From Bradyrhizobium sp. SK17 (GTDB taxonomy: Bacteria > Pseudomonadota > Alphaproteobacteria > Rhizobiales > Xanthobacteraceae), in the NCBI RefSeq assembly GCF_002831585.1, contig NZ_CP025113.1, forward strand, positions 4,355,001-4,419,000: a DNA stretch of 64,000 nt, read 5' to 3'. The notes under the pieces were generated by a model. That model searched no databases and was not told the DNA's origin. It saw nothing but the letters and a program-made list of their open reading frames with translations. This document shows, piece by piece, positions 1 to 9,565 of this stretch (position 1 is the first letter of the stretch; the number at the start of each line of letters is the position of its first letter). A program made the translations under genes and the position numbers.

Positions 1-2
1 CC

Positions 3-3000
3 ATCAAGCCGACGCTGAGAGGCGGGAATATCTACGGCCCGGACGGCAGCGTGCTCTACCGGGATGGCGAGCTGCTCGAGGGCACGGTGACCTGGCCGGC
101 CGGCAGCAAGATCAGTGCCGGTGTCTATTTCGACGGTGCTGGCGCGAACCGGCTCCTTGGATCGGGAATCTTCTTCGTGCCGATGAAGCTTCCGCCCAAC
201 ACCGACTTGACGCTGTTCAGAGGCTACACGTTCCGGCAAGACGTCGATCTTCCGGTTGGATTCGTGTTGCCGCAGGGAACGGTCGTCAGCATGTTGACCG
301 GACCGGGCGATCGCCAGATCTGGGCGATCGCACCGATGCTCGCACCGGGGATGCAGTCCTGGTCGATGCGACTGGTCGGCGGCGCCGACCTTGCGAGTGC
401 CGACGGCCGCACGTTGCAGACGGCCGACGCGCTGGCCGGTTCCGGCAACGTGGTGCTGAACGATCCCTTCAGCGTCACCATCAACAAGCCGACGACGCCA
501 GGCGTCAGCGTCGTGCGCACCGGAACGGGCGACCTCGAGATTCTCGCTGGCGGCAATTACGACCAGCAGTCCGCATTCGGGGTCTATACCGCCGGCACCG
601 CCATCAAGGAGACCGGGACCGCGGCCAACGATCCCTATAACCTCGATCGCGGCAGATTGCCCGATGGCACGATGCTGGGTTCGGCGAACGCCAACTATCA
701 GGCGACGCTCGGCGCGGAGCGGATGTACTACCCCGAGCATGGCGGCGATTTCGTTCTGGTCGCGCAAGGTGATGTCAGGGGTACACTGCTGGGCCGAACT
801 ACCGCGATCGGATCCTGGCTGTGGCGCCAGGGTGGCTCGGAGATCGATCAGCGGACCGCCTGGGGCATCAATTTCGGCAGCTATACGGTCGATCAGATCC
901 AGGATCCAAGCAGGTTGTCGTTGGGACTGTCCGCGTTCTCCGGCCTCGGCGCGCTTGGCGGCGGCAATGTGACGGTGCAAGCGGGAGGCACGGTGGGCGA
1001 TGCAGGCCGTGGCGTCGTCATCGCCGTCGGCGGCAGCGGCTGTGTGATGGCCGATGGCAGCCTCGCGCAGACCGGCGGCGGTTCGCTGTCGGTGAAGGCC
1101 GGCGATATCGGCACCGGCGGCAATCAGTTCGTCAATCTGCGCGGACGCACGGATATCGCAACGGGAGACTTCGGCAGCCTGACGGCGTCGAACGTCCGTA
1201 ACGACGGCGGCTCGGATCCTCGGCCGATCAATCCGTTGACGCCGTATTCGATGACGACGCTCGCGGGCGGAGACTTCGCGCCGGGCGACAGCGTGATCGA
1301 CATCCGCGCGCGCGGCGATCTCGCTGTGGGAACGATTCTCGATCCCGGCCGTGTCGGTGTCACCGGCTTGACCGCCGTGGACAATGGCGGCTCCGCCGCG
1401 AGCTGGTTCTCGCTATGGACCGGGACCACCGCGCTCGACATGTTCGCGGCCGGTGGTTCGCTCTCGCCGGGCAGCGGCCCGCGTTCCTCCCACTTCCTGC
1501 CGTCGATCGTGCATGCGGTCGCCGCGAACGGAAGTATCTACGGCCTCGGCGGAGGATTCCTGCTGCCGTCATCGAGCGGCTCGTTCGAGGTTCTCGCGCA
1601 AGGATCGATCTTCGGCAACATGCAGGAGACCGGCCTTCTGACGACTCCGACGTCGGGTCTGGCGACACCGTTCAAGCCGGGCTGGGCAACCTTGACCGAT
1701 GGAATGAATGTGACCAACTCCAACTATTGGGGCGACCCCAAGGCGATAACCGACCAGGTCAACGGTGCGCAGAACGTCTACACTTACGCGGACGGCGGAC
1801 AGCCCTTCGTCTTCGACGCAAACACGGTGAAGGACAGGGCCGTACCGGCTCAAAGCGATCCGTCGCGCATCTATGCAGTGAACGGCGATATCACGGGCAT
1901 CACCTATGGCGAGATCCTGACAAACAAACAGATCGTTGCCGGTACCACCATCAATATCGTGTCGTATCAGGCGGCCAGGCCGCTGCGGATGCTGGCGGGC
2001 GGCGACATCGTCGATACGATGGGCCTGATCCTGCACAGCGATCAAAACGACGTGTCGACCATCGCGGCGGGCGGCAGCATCATCTATGCCGGTTGGCCAG
2101 GGCTCCAACTTGCGGCGAAGCAAGGATGGGCGATCGCCGGGCCGGGCACGCTCGAAATCTCGGCGGGCAGGAACATCTATCAGGGGTCCACGGCCACGGT
2201 CGAAAGCATCGGAGCTCTCGCGGCAGGCGACAGCCGCCCTGGCGCGGGCGTCGTCATGCAGGCCGGCGTTGGCGCGGGCGAGGTTGGCGTCGGGCAGGTG
2301 GATTGGTCCGCCTTTGCCAGGCTGTATCTCGATCCGAACAATCTCGCCGGCGCCGGGCCGCTCGCTGACCAGCCCGGCAAGGTCGCCAAGACCTATGGGG
2401 ACGAGCTCTACGACTGGCTTACGCAACGCTTCGGCTATGCCGGTGCCAAGGCCGATGCGCTCGGTTACTTCCTGGCGCTTCCAAGCGAGCAGCAGCGCAT
2501 CTTCCTGCGGCAGGTCTACTATGCCGAATTGACCGCAGGTGGCCGCGAGTACAACGAGGTCGGTGGTCCGCGCACCGGTTCCTATCTGCGCGGCCGCGAG
2601 GCGATTGCGGCGCTGTTCCCGCATGATGGCGCCTATCGCGGCGACATCACGATCTTCACCGCGGCATCCGGCACGCCGGGCGCGGCGAACTACAAGATTC
2701 AAAGCGGCTTCGTGCACACCGATTTCGGCGGCGACATCCAGTTTCTGACCCCGGGCGGCGGCGTCACGATCGGCACCGAAGGATTGGTGCCGGGCGCCGA
2801 TGCGGGCCTGATCACGCAAGGCGCGGGCAACATCCAGATCTATTCGCAGAACAGCGTGCTGATGGGCCTGTCGCGCATCATGACGACGTTCGGCGGCAAC
2901 ATCATGATCTGGTCGGCGGAGGGCGATATCAACGCCGGCCGCGGCGCCAAGACCACCGTGATCTATACGCCGCCGAAGCGCGCCTATGACAGCTACGGCA

Positions 3001-3515
3001 ATGTCACGATATCGCCGGTGGTGCCGTCGAGCGGCGCTGGCATCGCAACCTTGCAACCGATCCCGGAAGTGCCGCGCGGGACGGTCGATCTGATCGCGCC
3101 GCTCGGCACCGTCGATGCGGGCGAGGCCGGCATCCGCGCGTCGAGTTTCGTCAACATCGCGGCGCTGCATATCGTCAACGCCGCCAACATCCAGGCACAA
3201 GGCGGCGTGATCGGCGTGCCGGTGGTCCAGGCGCCCAACATCGGCGCCTTGAGCGAAGCATCGAACACCGCCGGCGCCGCCGCCCAGCAGGCGGCCGCGC
3301 CGCCGCCGCGCACCAATGACCAGCCATCCGTGATCATCGTCGAAGTGCTCGGCTATGGCGGCGGTGATGGCAGCGAGGAGCCGAAGCGGCGCGGCAACGA
3401 CAAGCAGAGCCAGTACGACCCGAACAGCGCGTTCCAGTTGATCGGCGACGGCCAATTGAGCGCGGAGCAGATGAAGAAGCTGACGCCGGAAGAGCGCCGT
3501 CAGGTTGCGAACTGA
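3..3515 (+). CDS. Filamentous-haemagglutinin-type giant exoprotein, 3' part only
   Basis: The reading frame is open from the left edge (codons start at base 3), so the gene begins outside the window and only about the last 1,170 residues are visible. A GTG at 51 is in frame but there is no reason to think it is the start. The protein is rich in Gly, Ala, Asn and Thr with repeated beta-strand patterns such as GGGNVTV and AGGDI, typical of secreted beta-helix adhesins. Its last ~860 residues follow the same order of motifs as the end of the 3,991-residue protein at 36315-48290 (GALGGGNVT, a helical stretch ending in a YLRGREAIAALFP-type segment, GGDI and GGGVTIGT blocks, and the near-terminal PSVIIVEVLGYGGG). 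This matches what I know of the C-terminal domain of haemagglutinin-family outer-membrane proteins (DUF3739). The tail after that motif is charged (EEPKRRGNDK). It is probably surface exposed or secreted. Seen: motifs and paralogy. Inferred: adhesion role. Confidence 0.85.
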   Translation: MKPTLRGGNIYGPDGSVLYRDGELLEGTVTWPAGSKISAGVYFDGAGANRLLGSGIFFVPMKLPPNTDLTLFRGYTFRQDVDLPVGFVLPQGTVVSMLTGPGDRQIWAIAPMLAPGMQSWSMRLVGGADLASADGRTLQTADALAGSGNVVLNDPFSVTINKPTTPGVSVVRTGTGDLEILAGGNYDQQSAFGVYTAGTAIKETGTAANDPYNLDRGRLPDGTMLGSANANYQATLGAERMYYPEHGGDFVLVAQGDVRGTLLGRTTAIGSWLWRQGGSEIDQRTAWGINFGSYTVDQIQDPSRLSLGLSAFSGLGALGGGNVTVQAGGTVGDAGRGVVIAVGGSGCVMADGSLAQTGGGSLSVKAGDIGTGGNQFVNLRGRTDIATGDFGSLTASNVRNDGGSDPRPINPLTPYSMTTLAGGDFAPGDSVIDIRARGDLAVGTILDPGRVGVTGLTAVDNGGSAASWFSLWTGTTALDMFAAGGSLSPGSGPRSSHFLPSIVHAVAANGSIYGLGGGFLLPSSSGSFEVLAQGSIFGNMQETGLLTTPTSGLATPFKPGWATLTDGMNVTNSNYWGDPKAITDQVNGAQNVYTYADGGQPFVFDANTVKDRAVPAQSDPSRIYAVNGDITGITYGEILTNKQIVAGTTINIVSYQAARPLRMLAGGDIVDTMGLILHSDQNDVSTIAAGGSIIYAGWPGLQLAAKQGWAIAGPGTLEISAGRNIYQGSTATVESIGALAAGDSRPGAGVVMQAGVGAGEVGVGQVDWSAFARLYLDPNNLAGAGPLADQPGKVAKTYGDELYDWLTQRFGYAGAKADALGYFLALPSEQQRIFLRQVYYAELTAGGREYNEVGGPRTGSYLRGREAIAALFPHDGAYRGDITIFTAASGTPGAANYKIQSGFVHTDFGGDIQFLTPGGGVTIGTEGLVPGADAGLITQGAGNIQIYSQNSVLMGLSRIMTTFGGNIMIWSAEGDINAGRGAKTTVIYTPPKRAYDSYGNVTISPVVPSSGAGIATLQPIPEVPRGTVDLIAPLGTVDAGEAGIRASSFVNIAALHIVNAANIQAQGGVIGVPVVQAPNIGALSEASNTAGAAAQQAAAPPPRTNDQPSVIIVEVLGYGGGDGSEEPKRRGNDKQSQYDPNSAFQLIGDGQLSAEQMKKLTPEERRQVAN

Positions 3516-3586
3516 AGCATGATCCGGACAGGTGCTAACCGGCTCTCAGAGAGAATCGTGCTCACGTGGAGCGTGGCAGCGCGCCA

Positions 3587-5190
3587 TCAGCCGGTCTTGT
3601 CGACGTTCCAGAACAGCGGCACCGGCGCGCGGACGATGTCCTTCAGCACCTTCCGCGTCGCCGCCGGCTGGTTGTACTGCCCGGTCGGGACGTGGGTCAC
3701 CACCTCATAGGCGCGCGCCTGGATCTTGTCGGCGAGCGCCTTCTGGTCCGTCGGCGCCGCGGCGCGGGCAAAGCCGTCGCGCAGCCGCTCCAGCTCGGCA
3801 TCCTCGACCCAGCCGAAGAAGCCGCCATTCTTGCCCTTGCCGTTGACGCAGGCATTGCCGATCGGATTGATCAGGTCCGCGCTGGCCCAGGTCGAATGGT
3901 AGAGCGACCAGCCGCCCTCGGCTGGCATCGATTGCTTGGCGCGCCGTGCCACCACCGATCCCCAATCCATAGCCAGCAGGTTGACGTTCATGCCGATCGA
4001 ACGCAGCGCCTCGGCGGTGACCGTGCCGAGCGCGGTGATGATCGGGGCGTCGGTCGCGTGCAGGATCGTGATTGGCTCGCCCTTGTAGCCGCCCTGCTTG
4101 AGCAGCTCCCTGGCCTTCGCGGTGTCGGCCCTGGTCGACCAGCCGATCGTGCTCTCGAACGGCGTGCCGGCGATGAAGATCGCCGGCGTGATCTTGTAGT
4201 AGTCGGGGTTGCCGATCTGGGTGTCGAGCCAGTCCTTCTGGTTCACCGCGTGCAGCACGGCCTGGCGGATTTCCGGCCGGTCGAACGGCGGCACCAGCCA
4301 GTTCATCCGGCACATGCCGGAGAAGCCCAGCGTGTTGTAATCGGTCAACTCGACATTCGAGGCCCGCGCCAGTAACGGATGATGGTCGTGCGGCGGCACC
4401 TCGAAATAGTCGATCTCGTCGTTGATCAGCGCGTTGGTCGCGATCTGGAAGTCCGGCACGCTGATCCATTCGTAGCGGCCGATCTTCACGACCTTGCCGC
4501 CGCCGGTGCCGTCCGATGGCTCGTCGCGCGAGACGTAGTCAGGGTTTCTCTCGTAAGCCGCCTTCACGCCGGGCTGGAATTCCGAGATGACGAAGCGGAA
4601 CGGCCCGGAGCCGACGTGGTCGGTGATGGCCTGGTCGGCGGCCGTCGCGGCAATCCGCGCCGGTACGATGAACGGCACGTTGGCGGTCGGCTTGCCGAGT
4701 GCCGCCAGCACGAAGCCGCATGGCTCCTTCAGCACCATGCGGAAGGTTCGTTCGTCGACCGGCTTCAGCTCGGCGACGAATTCGAACAGCTTCTGGCCCA
4801 TCGAATCGCGTTTTGCCCAGCGTTGCAGCGAAGGGATCACGTCGGCCGAGGTCACCGCGCTGCCGTCGTGGAATTTGAGGCCGGGCCGCAGCCGGAATGT
4901 GTAAGTAAGGCCGTCGGCGGAGGCCTCCCAGGCCTCGACCATCTGCGGCTTGATCTCGAATTTCGAATTGGTCGAGAACAGCGTGCGTAGATCATGTAGC
5001 CGTGGTTGCGGGCGGTCCACGCCGTCGTCATGATCGGATCGGTGGCACGCAGCGGCGCGTGCATGACGGCCGTGATGGTCTTCGTGCTGGCCCGCGCGAT
5101 GCCTGGCATCGCAAGACTTGGCACCGCAAGGCCGAGGCTCGCGCCGGCGCCAACCTGCAACAGGCGGCGGCGGTTGATCGATGGTCCCAT
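3587..5190 (-). pseudogene. ABC transporter substrate-binding protein, SBP_bac_5 (peptide) type, frameshifted
   Basis: The gene starts at 5190 (ATG, preceded by the purine-rich AGGGGGA) with a Tat-like signal (NRRRLLQVG, then a hydrophobic stretch to IARAS). The first ~67 residues end in GHGYMIY-like coding, after which the frame is lost. The remaining ~465 residues continue in another frame from about 4985 with TLFSTNSKFEIKP, VEAWEASADGLTYTFRLRPGLKFHDG and GSGPFRF, all hallmarks of the periplasmic dipeptide/oligopeptide binding family. Restoring one base (T on the plus strand after 4985) would give YDTLFS and rejoin the two parts, so this is a one-base deletion, real or a sequencing error. 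If intact it would be a periplasmic binding protein of ~534 residues. No permease or ATPase of the Dpp/Opp type is nearby, so it is an orphan. It lies 23 bp downstream of the serine hydrolase gene, probably in one operon with it. Confidence 0.88.
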
Positions 5191-5213
5191 GATGTCCCCC
5201 TGTCGCAACCGGC

Positions 5214-6416
5214 TCAGGCCTCGCCCGCGAGCCTGGCCGCGATCGCGCGATAGCCGCGCATCCACATATGATCGAGATCGAGATCCATCGGCAGCGGCTG
5301 CGAGGAGACGCGCGCGATCACCGTCTCGTGCGTCGGATCGATGTAGATCCATTGGCCATGGATGCCGACGGCCGCAAACGGAGTCTCGCGCCGGTCGAGC
5401 GTGTACCATTTGTTGCGGTAATTGCCGTTCGGGAACACCTTGGTCAGGTCGCCGCGCGACCACGCCTCCGCATTGCCGTTCTGCCTGATGTCGTCGACCC
5501 ACCAGCCCGGCACCACCTGGCGTCCGTTGCTGATGCCGTGATTGCGCATCATCTCGCCGAATCGGGCGAGGTCACGCAGCGTCGCGCAGATGCCGCCGGC
5601 GACGCGCGCGGCACCGCGGGAATCGACCGTGATGTAGGCATCGTGCTCGGCGCCCATCGGCTGCCACAGATATTGCGTGAGGATCTTCGCGTAGGACATG
5701 CCGCAGGCGCGCTCATAGACCCAGCCGAGCACGTCGGTGTTGGTCGAGACGTAGTGGAAGGTCTCGCCGTGCGGCGCGCCGTTTGGCCGCAGGGTGCGCA
5801 GATAGTCGCGCAAATTGGTCGGCGGAATGGTTGGATCCGGCGGCTCCCAGCCGGTCGAGCGGCGGTAGTTCATCACGTCGCCGTTGCGCGACATGTAGTC
5901 CTCGTCGAACCGGATGCCGACGCTCATGTCGAGCAGATGCCGCACCGTGCAGGCGCCGCCATAGACCGATCCTTCCATCTCGGGGATGTAGCGCGTCACC
6001 GGCGCGTCGGGATCGAGCATGCCGCGATCGGCCAGGATGCCGCCAAGCGTTCCGGCGACCGACTTGCTGACGGAGAAGATGAGGTGCGGCGTGTCCGGCG
6101 TCAGGCCGTGCGCATACCATTCGAACACGACCTGTCCGCGATGCGACACCACGATGCCGTCGGTATGGCTGGCGCGCAGCGCCTGACCGACGCCGATCGT
6201 CTCGCCGCGCGGGTCGGCGAAGCCGATGTCGTCGAGATGGCGCTGTGCAAAGGACAGCGGCGCCGGCGTCTGGGCGCGTGCGATGTTTGCCGTCGGCAGC
6301 AGCTCGCGGACGTTACGAAATCCCCACTCGCTGAACGGATGCTGACGCCAGTTGGCGAGTGTGACTTGTTGGTCGGCGGCCGATGGGAAGGCAGCCATGA
6401 TGCGACGCGAATTCAT
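5214..6416 (-). CDS. Serine hydrolase of the beta-lactamase/NylB (6-aminohexanoate-dimer hydrolase) family
   Basis: This 400-residue protein has the class C beta-lactamase fold signatures: SVSK (Ser115, Lys118), the YVSTN motif with Tyr222, and a DMSVGIRFDEDY segment with Tyr174. The spacing of Ser, Lys and the two tyrosines is close to that of NylB, the nylon-oligomer hydrolase (Ser112, Lys115, Tyr170, Tyr215 from memory). Such enzymes hydrolyse amides or esters; the natural substrate cannot be read from sequence. The chosen start is ATG 6416 (MNSRRIM); ATG 6398 and 6479 are in frame, and none has a strong ribosome site. No convincing signal peptide is seen. It is divergent from the LuxR-type gene at 6650 and is followed by the frameshifted binding protein. 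A dyad at 6479-6496 lies just upstream of its start. Family call firm; NylB-like function is inference. Confidence 0.88.
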   Translation of the reverse strand: MNSRRIMAAFPSAADQQVTLANWRQHPFSEWGFRNVRELLPTANIARAQTPAPLSFAQRHLDDIGFADPRGETIGVGQALRASHTDGIVVSHRGQVVFEWYAHGLTPDTPHLIFSVSKSVAGTLGGILADRGMLDPDAPVTRYIPEMEGSVYGGACTVRHLLDMSVGIRFDEDYMSRNGDVMNYRRSTGWEPPDPTIPPTNLRDYLRTLRPNGAPHGETFHYVSTNTDVLGWVYERACGMSYAKILTQYLWQPMGAEHDAYITVDSRGAARVAGGICATLRDLARFGEMMRNHGISNGRQVVPGWWVDDIRQNGNAEAWSRGDLTKVFPNGNYRNKWYTLDRRETPFAAVGIHGQWIYIDPTHETVIARVSSQPLPMDLDLDHMWMRGYRAIAARLAGEA

Positions 6417-6478
6417 TCTTGATCCAGCAATGATATCGGAAGATGTCTGAAAGTTCCGCATGCGCCGCGCCGCTCGCA

Positions 6479-6496
6479 ATCAACCGGATGGTGGAG
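6479..6496. promoter_or_regulatory. Dyad A: ATCAACC-GGAT-GGTGGAG, candidate operator
   Basis: This is a variant of the ATCCACC-N4-GGTGGAT dyad found upstream of the other catabolic operons, with one mismatch in each arm. It lies 63 bp before the serine hydrolase start and 154 bp before the LuxR-type gene, in their shared divergent promoter region. Confidence 0.5.
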
Positions 6497-6649
6497 GGGG
6501 CCGTCGGGTTACCCCGGCGTAACCGCGTCTGGCGTAGGCGCTGCGCCGGCTTGGCCCGCAATTTGCTTGACTATGCCCAGCGTCTGTCCCAGCGTGACGG
6601 GCATGCGACGCGCAGACGTTCGCCATCGGGAAACATCGGGAGGTAGGTC

Positions 6650-7321
6650 ATGATCGCGCTTCTGGGCCGACCGGATCCGGCAACCACGCAGGCCATTCAG
6701 TTCGCGCGAGGAATTCTCGAGGGGTCTGCGACCGCGTTCTACGAGGTCGATGGCAGCCTGACGCTGAACCGCTTCGTGCTCTCCAGCAACGTCCCGCCGA
6801 GTTTCCACGACCAGTATCTCGCCGGCATGAACCGGCTCGATCCGCTGCATCCGCGCTCCGCGAGCAACCGGCCGATCGCCCGGCTGAGCGTCGCCCTCAG
6901 CCAATGCGCGACCCAGGAGGCGGCGACCTACCGTGCCTTCGCCGGCCAATGCGGCGTCGCCGACATGATCGAATTCTTCTTCCGCCGCAACGACCGGATC
7001 GTCGCCGGAATGAGCGTGCTCTGGGCGCCGGGCTGTGCGATCCCCGACGGCTCCATGCACATCGCCGAGAAGATCCACGACTATCTCGAGTTCAACCTGA
7101 CCAGCCGCCTGTCGAACACCGACGAGCCGGCACGCTATGGCTTGACCTCGCGCGAGATGGAAGTCGTCGAGCTGTTGTGCTGCGGCCGGACCAACCGCGA
7201 GATCGGCGAGTGCCTGAACATCGGGCTCGCAACGGTGAAGACGCACCTGATCCACATCTTCGAGAAGCTCGGCGTCGAGACCCGCTCGGCCGTCGTGGCG
7301 ATGATGTCGCGCCCGCACTAG
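6650..7321 (+). CDS. LuxR-type transcriptional regulator
   Basis: This 223-residue protein has a C-terminal LuxR/FixJ helix-turn-helix (about residues 160-220): LTSREMEVVELLCCGRTNREI, then LNIGLATVKTHLIHIFEKLGV. Residues 1-150 look like a small-molecule sensing domain; no phospho-acceptor receiver motif is seen, and the autoinducer-binding residues of quorum-sensing LuxR are not recognisable. ATG 6650 follows GGGAGG by 6 bases. It is divergent from the serine hydrolase, stands alone, and is the only regulator gene in the catabolic region. It is therefore the first candidate to bind the repeated dyads at 6479, 7543, 9425 and 23054. Domain call firm; target and ligand unknown. Confidence 0.88.
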   Translation: MIALLGRPDPATTQAIQFARGILEGSATAFYEVDGSLTLNRFVLSSNVPPSFHDQYLAGMNRLDPLHPRSASNRPIARLSVALSQCATQEAATYRAFAGQCGVADMIEFFFRRNDRIVAGMSVLWAPGCAIPDGSMHIAEKIHDYLEFNLTSRLSNTDEPARYGLTSREMEVVELLCCGRTNREIGECLNIGLATVKTHLIHIFEKLGVETRSAVVAMMSRPH

Positions 7322-7355
7322 GGCGAACGCGTCGCGCTCTAGGTGCCTTCCAGGC

Positions 7356-7476
7356 GTCGTCCTGGCGAAAGCCATGACCCATAGCCACCGCCGTTGATTG
7401 TGAGCGGGGTTGTGGCTCCAGCGTCGCACAGCAATTGCTATTTGGGGTGATGGGTCCTGGCTTTCGCCAGGACGAC
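7356..7476. repeat. Intergenic palindromic repeat (REP-like)
   Basis: The arms GTCGTCCTGGCGAAAGCCA (7356-7374) and TGGCTTTCGCCAGGACGAC (7458-7476) are exact inverted copies and can form a long stem. They enclose a GC-rich middle (TGACCCATAGCCACC...). Elements of this form are common in Bradyrhizobium intergenic DNA from memory. It fills much of the 339-bp gap between the regulator and the gamma-glutamyltransferase gene and may also end transcription from 6650-7321. Confidence 0.8.
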
Positions 7477-7542
7477 ACCGAGTGTGTGGCGCGGCCTCTA
7501 AGTCACAGGTCCCATACTCTCGCGACATGATTTGTCCGCTTG

Positions 7543-7560
7543 ATCCACCTTACGGTGGAT
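7543..7560. promoter_or_regulatory. Dyad B: ATCCACC-TTAC-GGTGGAT, candidate operator
   Basis: A perfect 7+7 inverted repeat with a 4-base spacer, 100 bp before the gamma-glutamyltransferase start. Both arms are identical to those of dyad C upstream of the amidohydrolase operon, and in both cases TG follows the right arm. It could form a hairpin, but the recurrence upstream of operons argues for a protein-binding site. Confidence 0.6.
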
Positions 7561-7660
7561 TGCTGCTGCCGCCCGCGCAAGCCGAGAGTTCCGCGAGGAC
7601 CGGTGTCGTTTTCGACAATGTTGGCGAGCGGCTGCCGCTCACAACATCTGAGGAAGCGAG

Positions 7661-9238
7661 ATGCGTGATTTCATGGTCATCGGCCGTTCGGTGGCGGTTG
7701 CGGAACGTGGCATGGCGGCGACCTCGCACCCGCAGGCGACGCTCGCCGCGGTCGAGATGCTGAAAGCCGGTGGCAATGCCGTCGATGCCGCGGTGGCGGC
7801 GGTCGCGGTGCAGGGCGTGGTCGAGCCGCAGATGACCGGGATCGGCGGCGACTGCTTCGCGCTGTATTCGCCGAAGGCCGGCGCACCGATCGCGCTGAAC
7901 GGCTCCGGCCGCACGCCTGCCGGCACCGATGCCGGGAAATTCTCCGCAAGCGACGCCCGCGACATTCCGCCGACCGCGCCCGAGGCGGTGACCGTGCCGG
8001 GCGCGATCGATGCGTGGTGCAGGCTGGTCGCCGATCACGGCAGCAAGTCGCTGGAGGAGATCTTCCGGCCGGCGATCTCGGCCGCCGAGCAGGGCTTCTG
8101 TGTCACGCCGCGGGTCGCCGAGGACTGGCGCCGCTTCCGGGCGCGGATCGAGATCGACGGCAATGCGGCCGCGCAGTTCCTTCCCGGCGGAAAGACGCCC
8201 GACGTTGGCGATGTTCGCTCGCAACCTGCGCTCGGCCGTACCTTGCGCCGGATCGCGCAACACGGGCGCGAGGCGTTCTATGTGGGCGAGGCCGCCGACG
8301 AGATGGTCGGCATCCTGCGCGGCCTCGGCGGGGCGCACAGCAGCGAGGATTTCGCCGCGCAGACCTCCGACTACGTGCAGCCGATCTCAGCGCATTACCA
8401 TGACCACGACGTGGTGGAGTGCCCGCCGAACGGGCAGGGCCTGGCCGCGCTGATGATCCTGCGCACGCTCGCAGGCTTCGACGTCGGCGCGCTCGCACAG
8501 GCCGATCGCATCCATCTGCTGGCTGAGGCGACCAAGGCCGCCTACCGCGCGCGCGACGCCTTTTTCTGCGATCCCGCCACCGGCGCCGTCGATCCTGCCG
8601 CTTTCCTTGCCGATGGCTACATCGGAAGGATCCGCAGCAAGATCGACATGAACAGCGCCTCGGCGCCCGCCATCTGGGATGACATCGAGCACCGCGACAC
8701 CGTCTATGTCACGGTGGTCGACCGCGACCTCAATGCGGTGTCGCTGATCAACTCGCTGTTCTATCCGTTCGGCAGCGGCATCTATGCGCCGAAATCGGGC
8801 ATCCTGTTGCACAACCGCGGCTGGAGCTTCCGTGCCAGGCCTGGACACCCGAATTCGCTCGGGCCGCGCAAGCGGCCGATGCACACCATCATCCCCGGGC
8901 TGCTGCGCAAGGATGGCAAGACTGTGATGTCGTTCGGGGTGATGGGTGGGCACTATCAGGCTGCGGGACACGCTAACCTGCTGTCGAACATCTTCGACAT
9001 GAAGATGGATATCCAGGCGGCGGCGGAAGCGCCGCGCTCCTTTGCCTTCGATGGCGTGCTGTCGCTGGAGACGACGATTTCGCCCGATGTGCGCGACGAC
9101 CTTCGCGCCCGCGGCCATGATGCGCGCTTCTCGGAGGAGCCGATCGGCGGCTGCCAGGCAATCCGCATCGACCATGCGCGCGGTGTCCTGTTCGGCGCCT
9201 CCGACCACCGCAAGGACGGGCTGGCGCTGGGATTCTAA
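7661..9238 (+). CDS. Gamma-glutamyltransferase family protein
   Basis: This 525-residue protein spans the GGT/Ntn-hydrolase family: an N-terminal block ([49 protein letters not shown]) and a C-terminal block with the likely self-cleavage and nucleophile threonine at position 347 ([11 protein letters not shown]), then [17 protein letters not shown]. The family hydrolyses or transfers gamma-glutamyl (or cephalosporin-type acyl) groups after self-cleavage into two subunits. No signal peptide is seen, so unlike classic periplasmic GGT it is probably cytoplasmic. ATG 7661 has AGGA seven bases upstream. It is a single-gene unit preceded by dyad B. In this context it may release an amine from a gamma-glutamyl or related amide; that is inference. 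Confidence 0.92.
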   Translation: MRDFMVIGRSVAVAERGMAATSHPQATLAAVEMLKAGGNAVDAAVAAVAVQGVVEPQMTGIGGDCFALYSPKAGAPIALNGSGRTPAGTDAGKFSASDARDIPPTAPEAVTVPGAIDAWCRLVADHGSKSLEEIFRPAISAAEQGFCVTPRVAEDWRRFRARIEIDGNAAAQFLPGGKTPDVGDVRSQPALGRTLRRIAQHGREAFYVGEAADEMVGILRGLGGAHSSEDFAAQTSDYVQPISAHYHDHDVVECPPNGQGLAALMILRTLAGFDVGALAQADRIHLLAEATKAAYRARDAFFCDPATGAVDPAAFLADGYIGRIRSKIDMNSASAPAIWDDIEHRDTVYVTVVDRDLNAVSLINSLFYPFGSGIYAPKSGILLHNRGWSFRARPGHPNSLGPRKRPMHTIIPGLLRKDGKTVMSFGVMGGHYQAAGHANLLSNIFDMKMDIQAAAEAPRSFAFDGVLSLETTISPDVRDDLRARGHDARFSEEPIGGCQAIRIDHARGVLFGASDHRKDGLALGF

Positions 9239-9424
9239 CGCGCGACGGAGAATTCGGATTAATAGAATAGTATCACCGATTTGCCAGACGTGTCAAGTCG
9301 CGTACCGGGTGCCGGCACGCCGCCGGCTGCTTTGCATGGGGTTGTTTTCGATATTTTGGAAGTGCGCCCCTGCGGGGGCAGGCAATACGCAATAGTCCTG
9401 CGTTTGCAGGGAGGCGGCGGGAGC

Positions 9425-9442
9425 ATCCACCGGATGGTGGAT
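9425..9442. promoter_or_regulatory. Dyad C: ATCCACC-GGAT-GGTGGAT, candidate operator
   Basis: A perfect 7+7 dyad with arms identical to dyad B, 123 bp before the amidohydrolase start. It is the only clear structure I see in the 327-bp gap 9239-9565. Confidence 0.6.
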
Positions 9443-9565
9443 TGTTCCCGATGCCGACATGCCGAACCTTTGGCGTCACGCTGGCGTCGTGCGCGGTTCG
9501 GCGTTGTGCACCGCACGGCGAAAGGCTGATCGCTCCAGGTATTTCCAATCGAGAAGTTGATCCGC

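Noticed and set aside
1569..3455. Minus-strand open frame of 628 codons inside the first exoprotein
   Set aside because: Antisense shadow of a conserved coding region; Arg/Ala/Asp-rich and without motifs.
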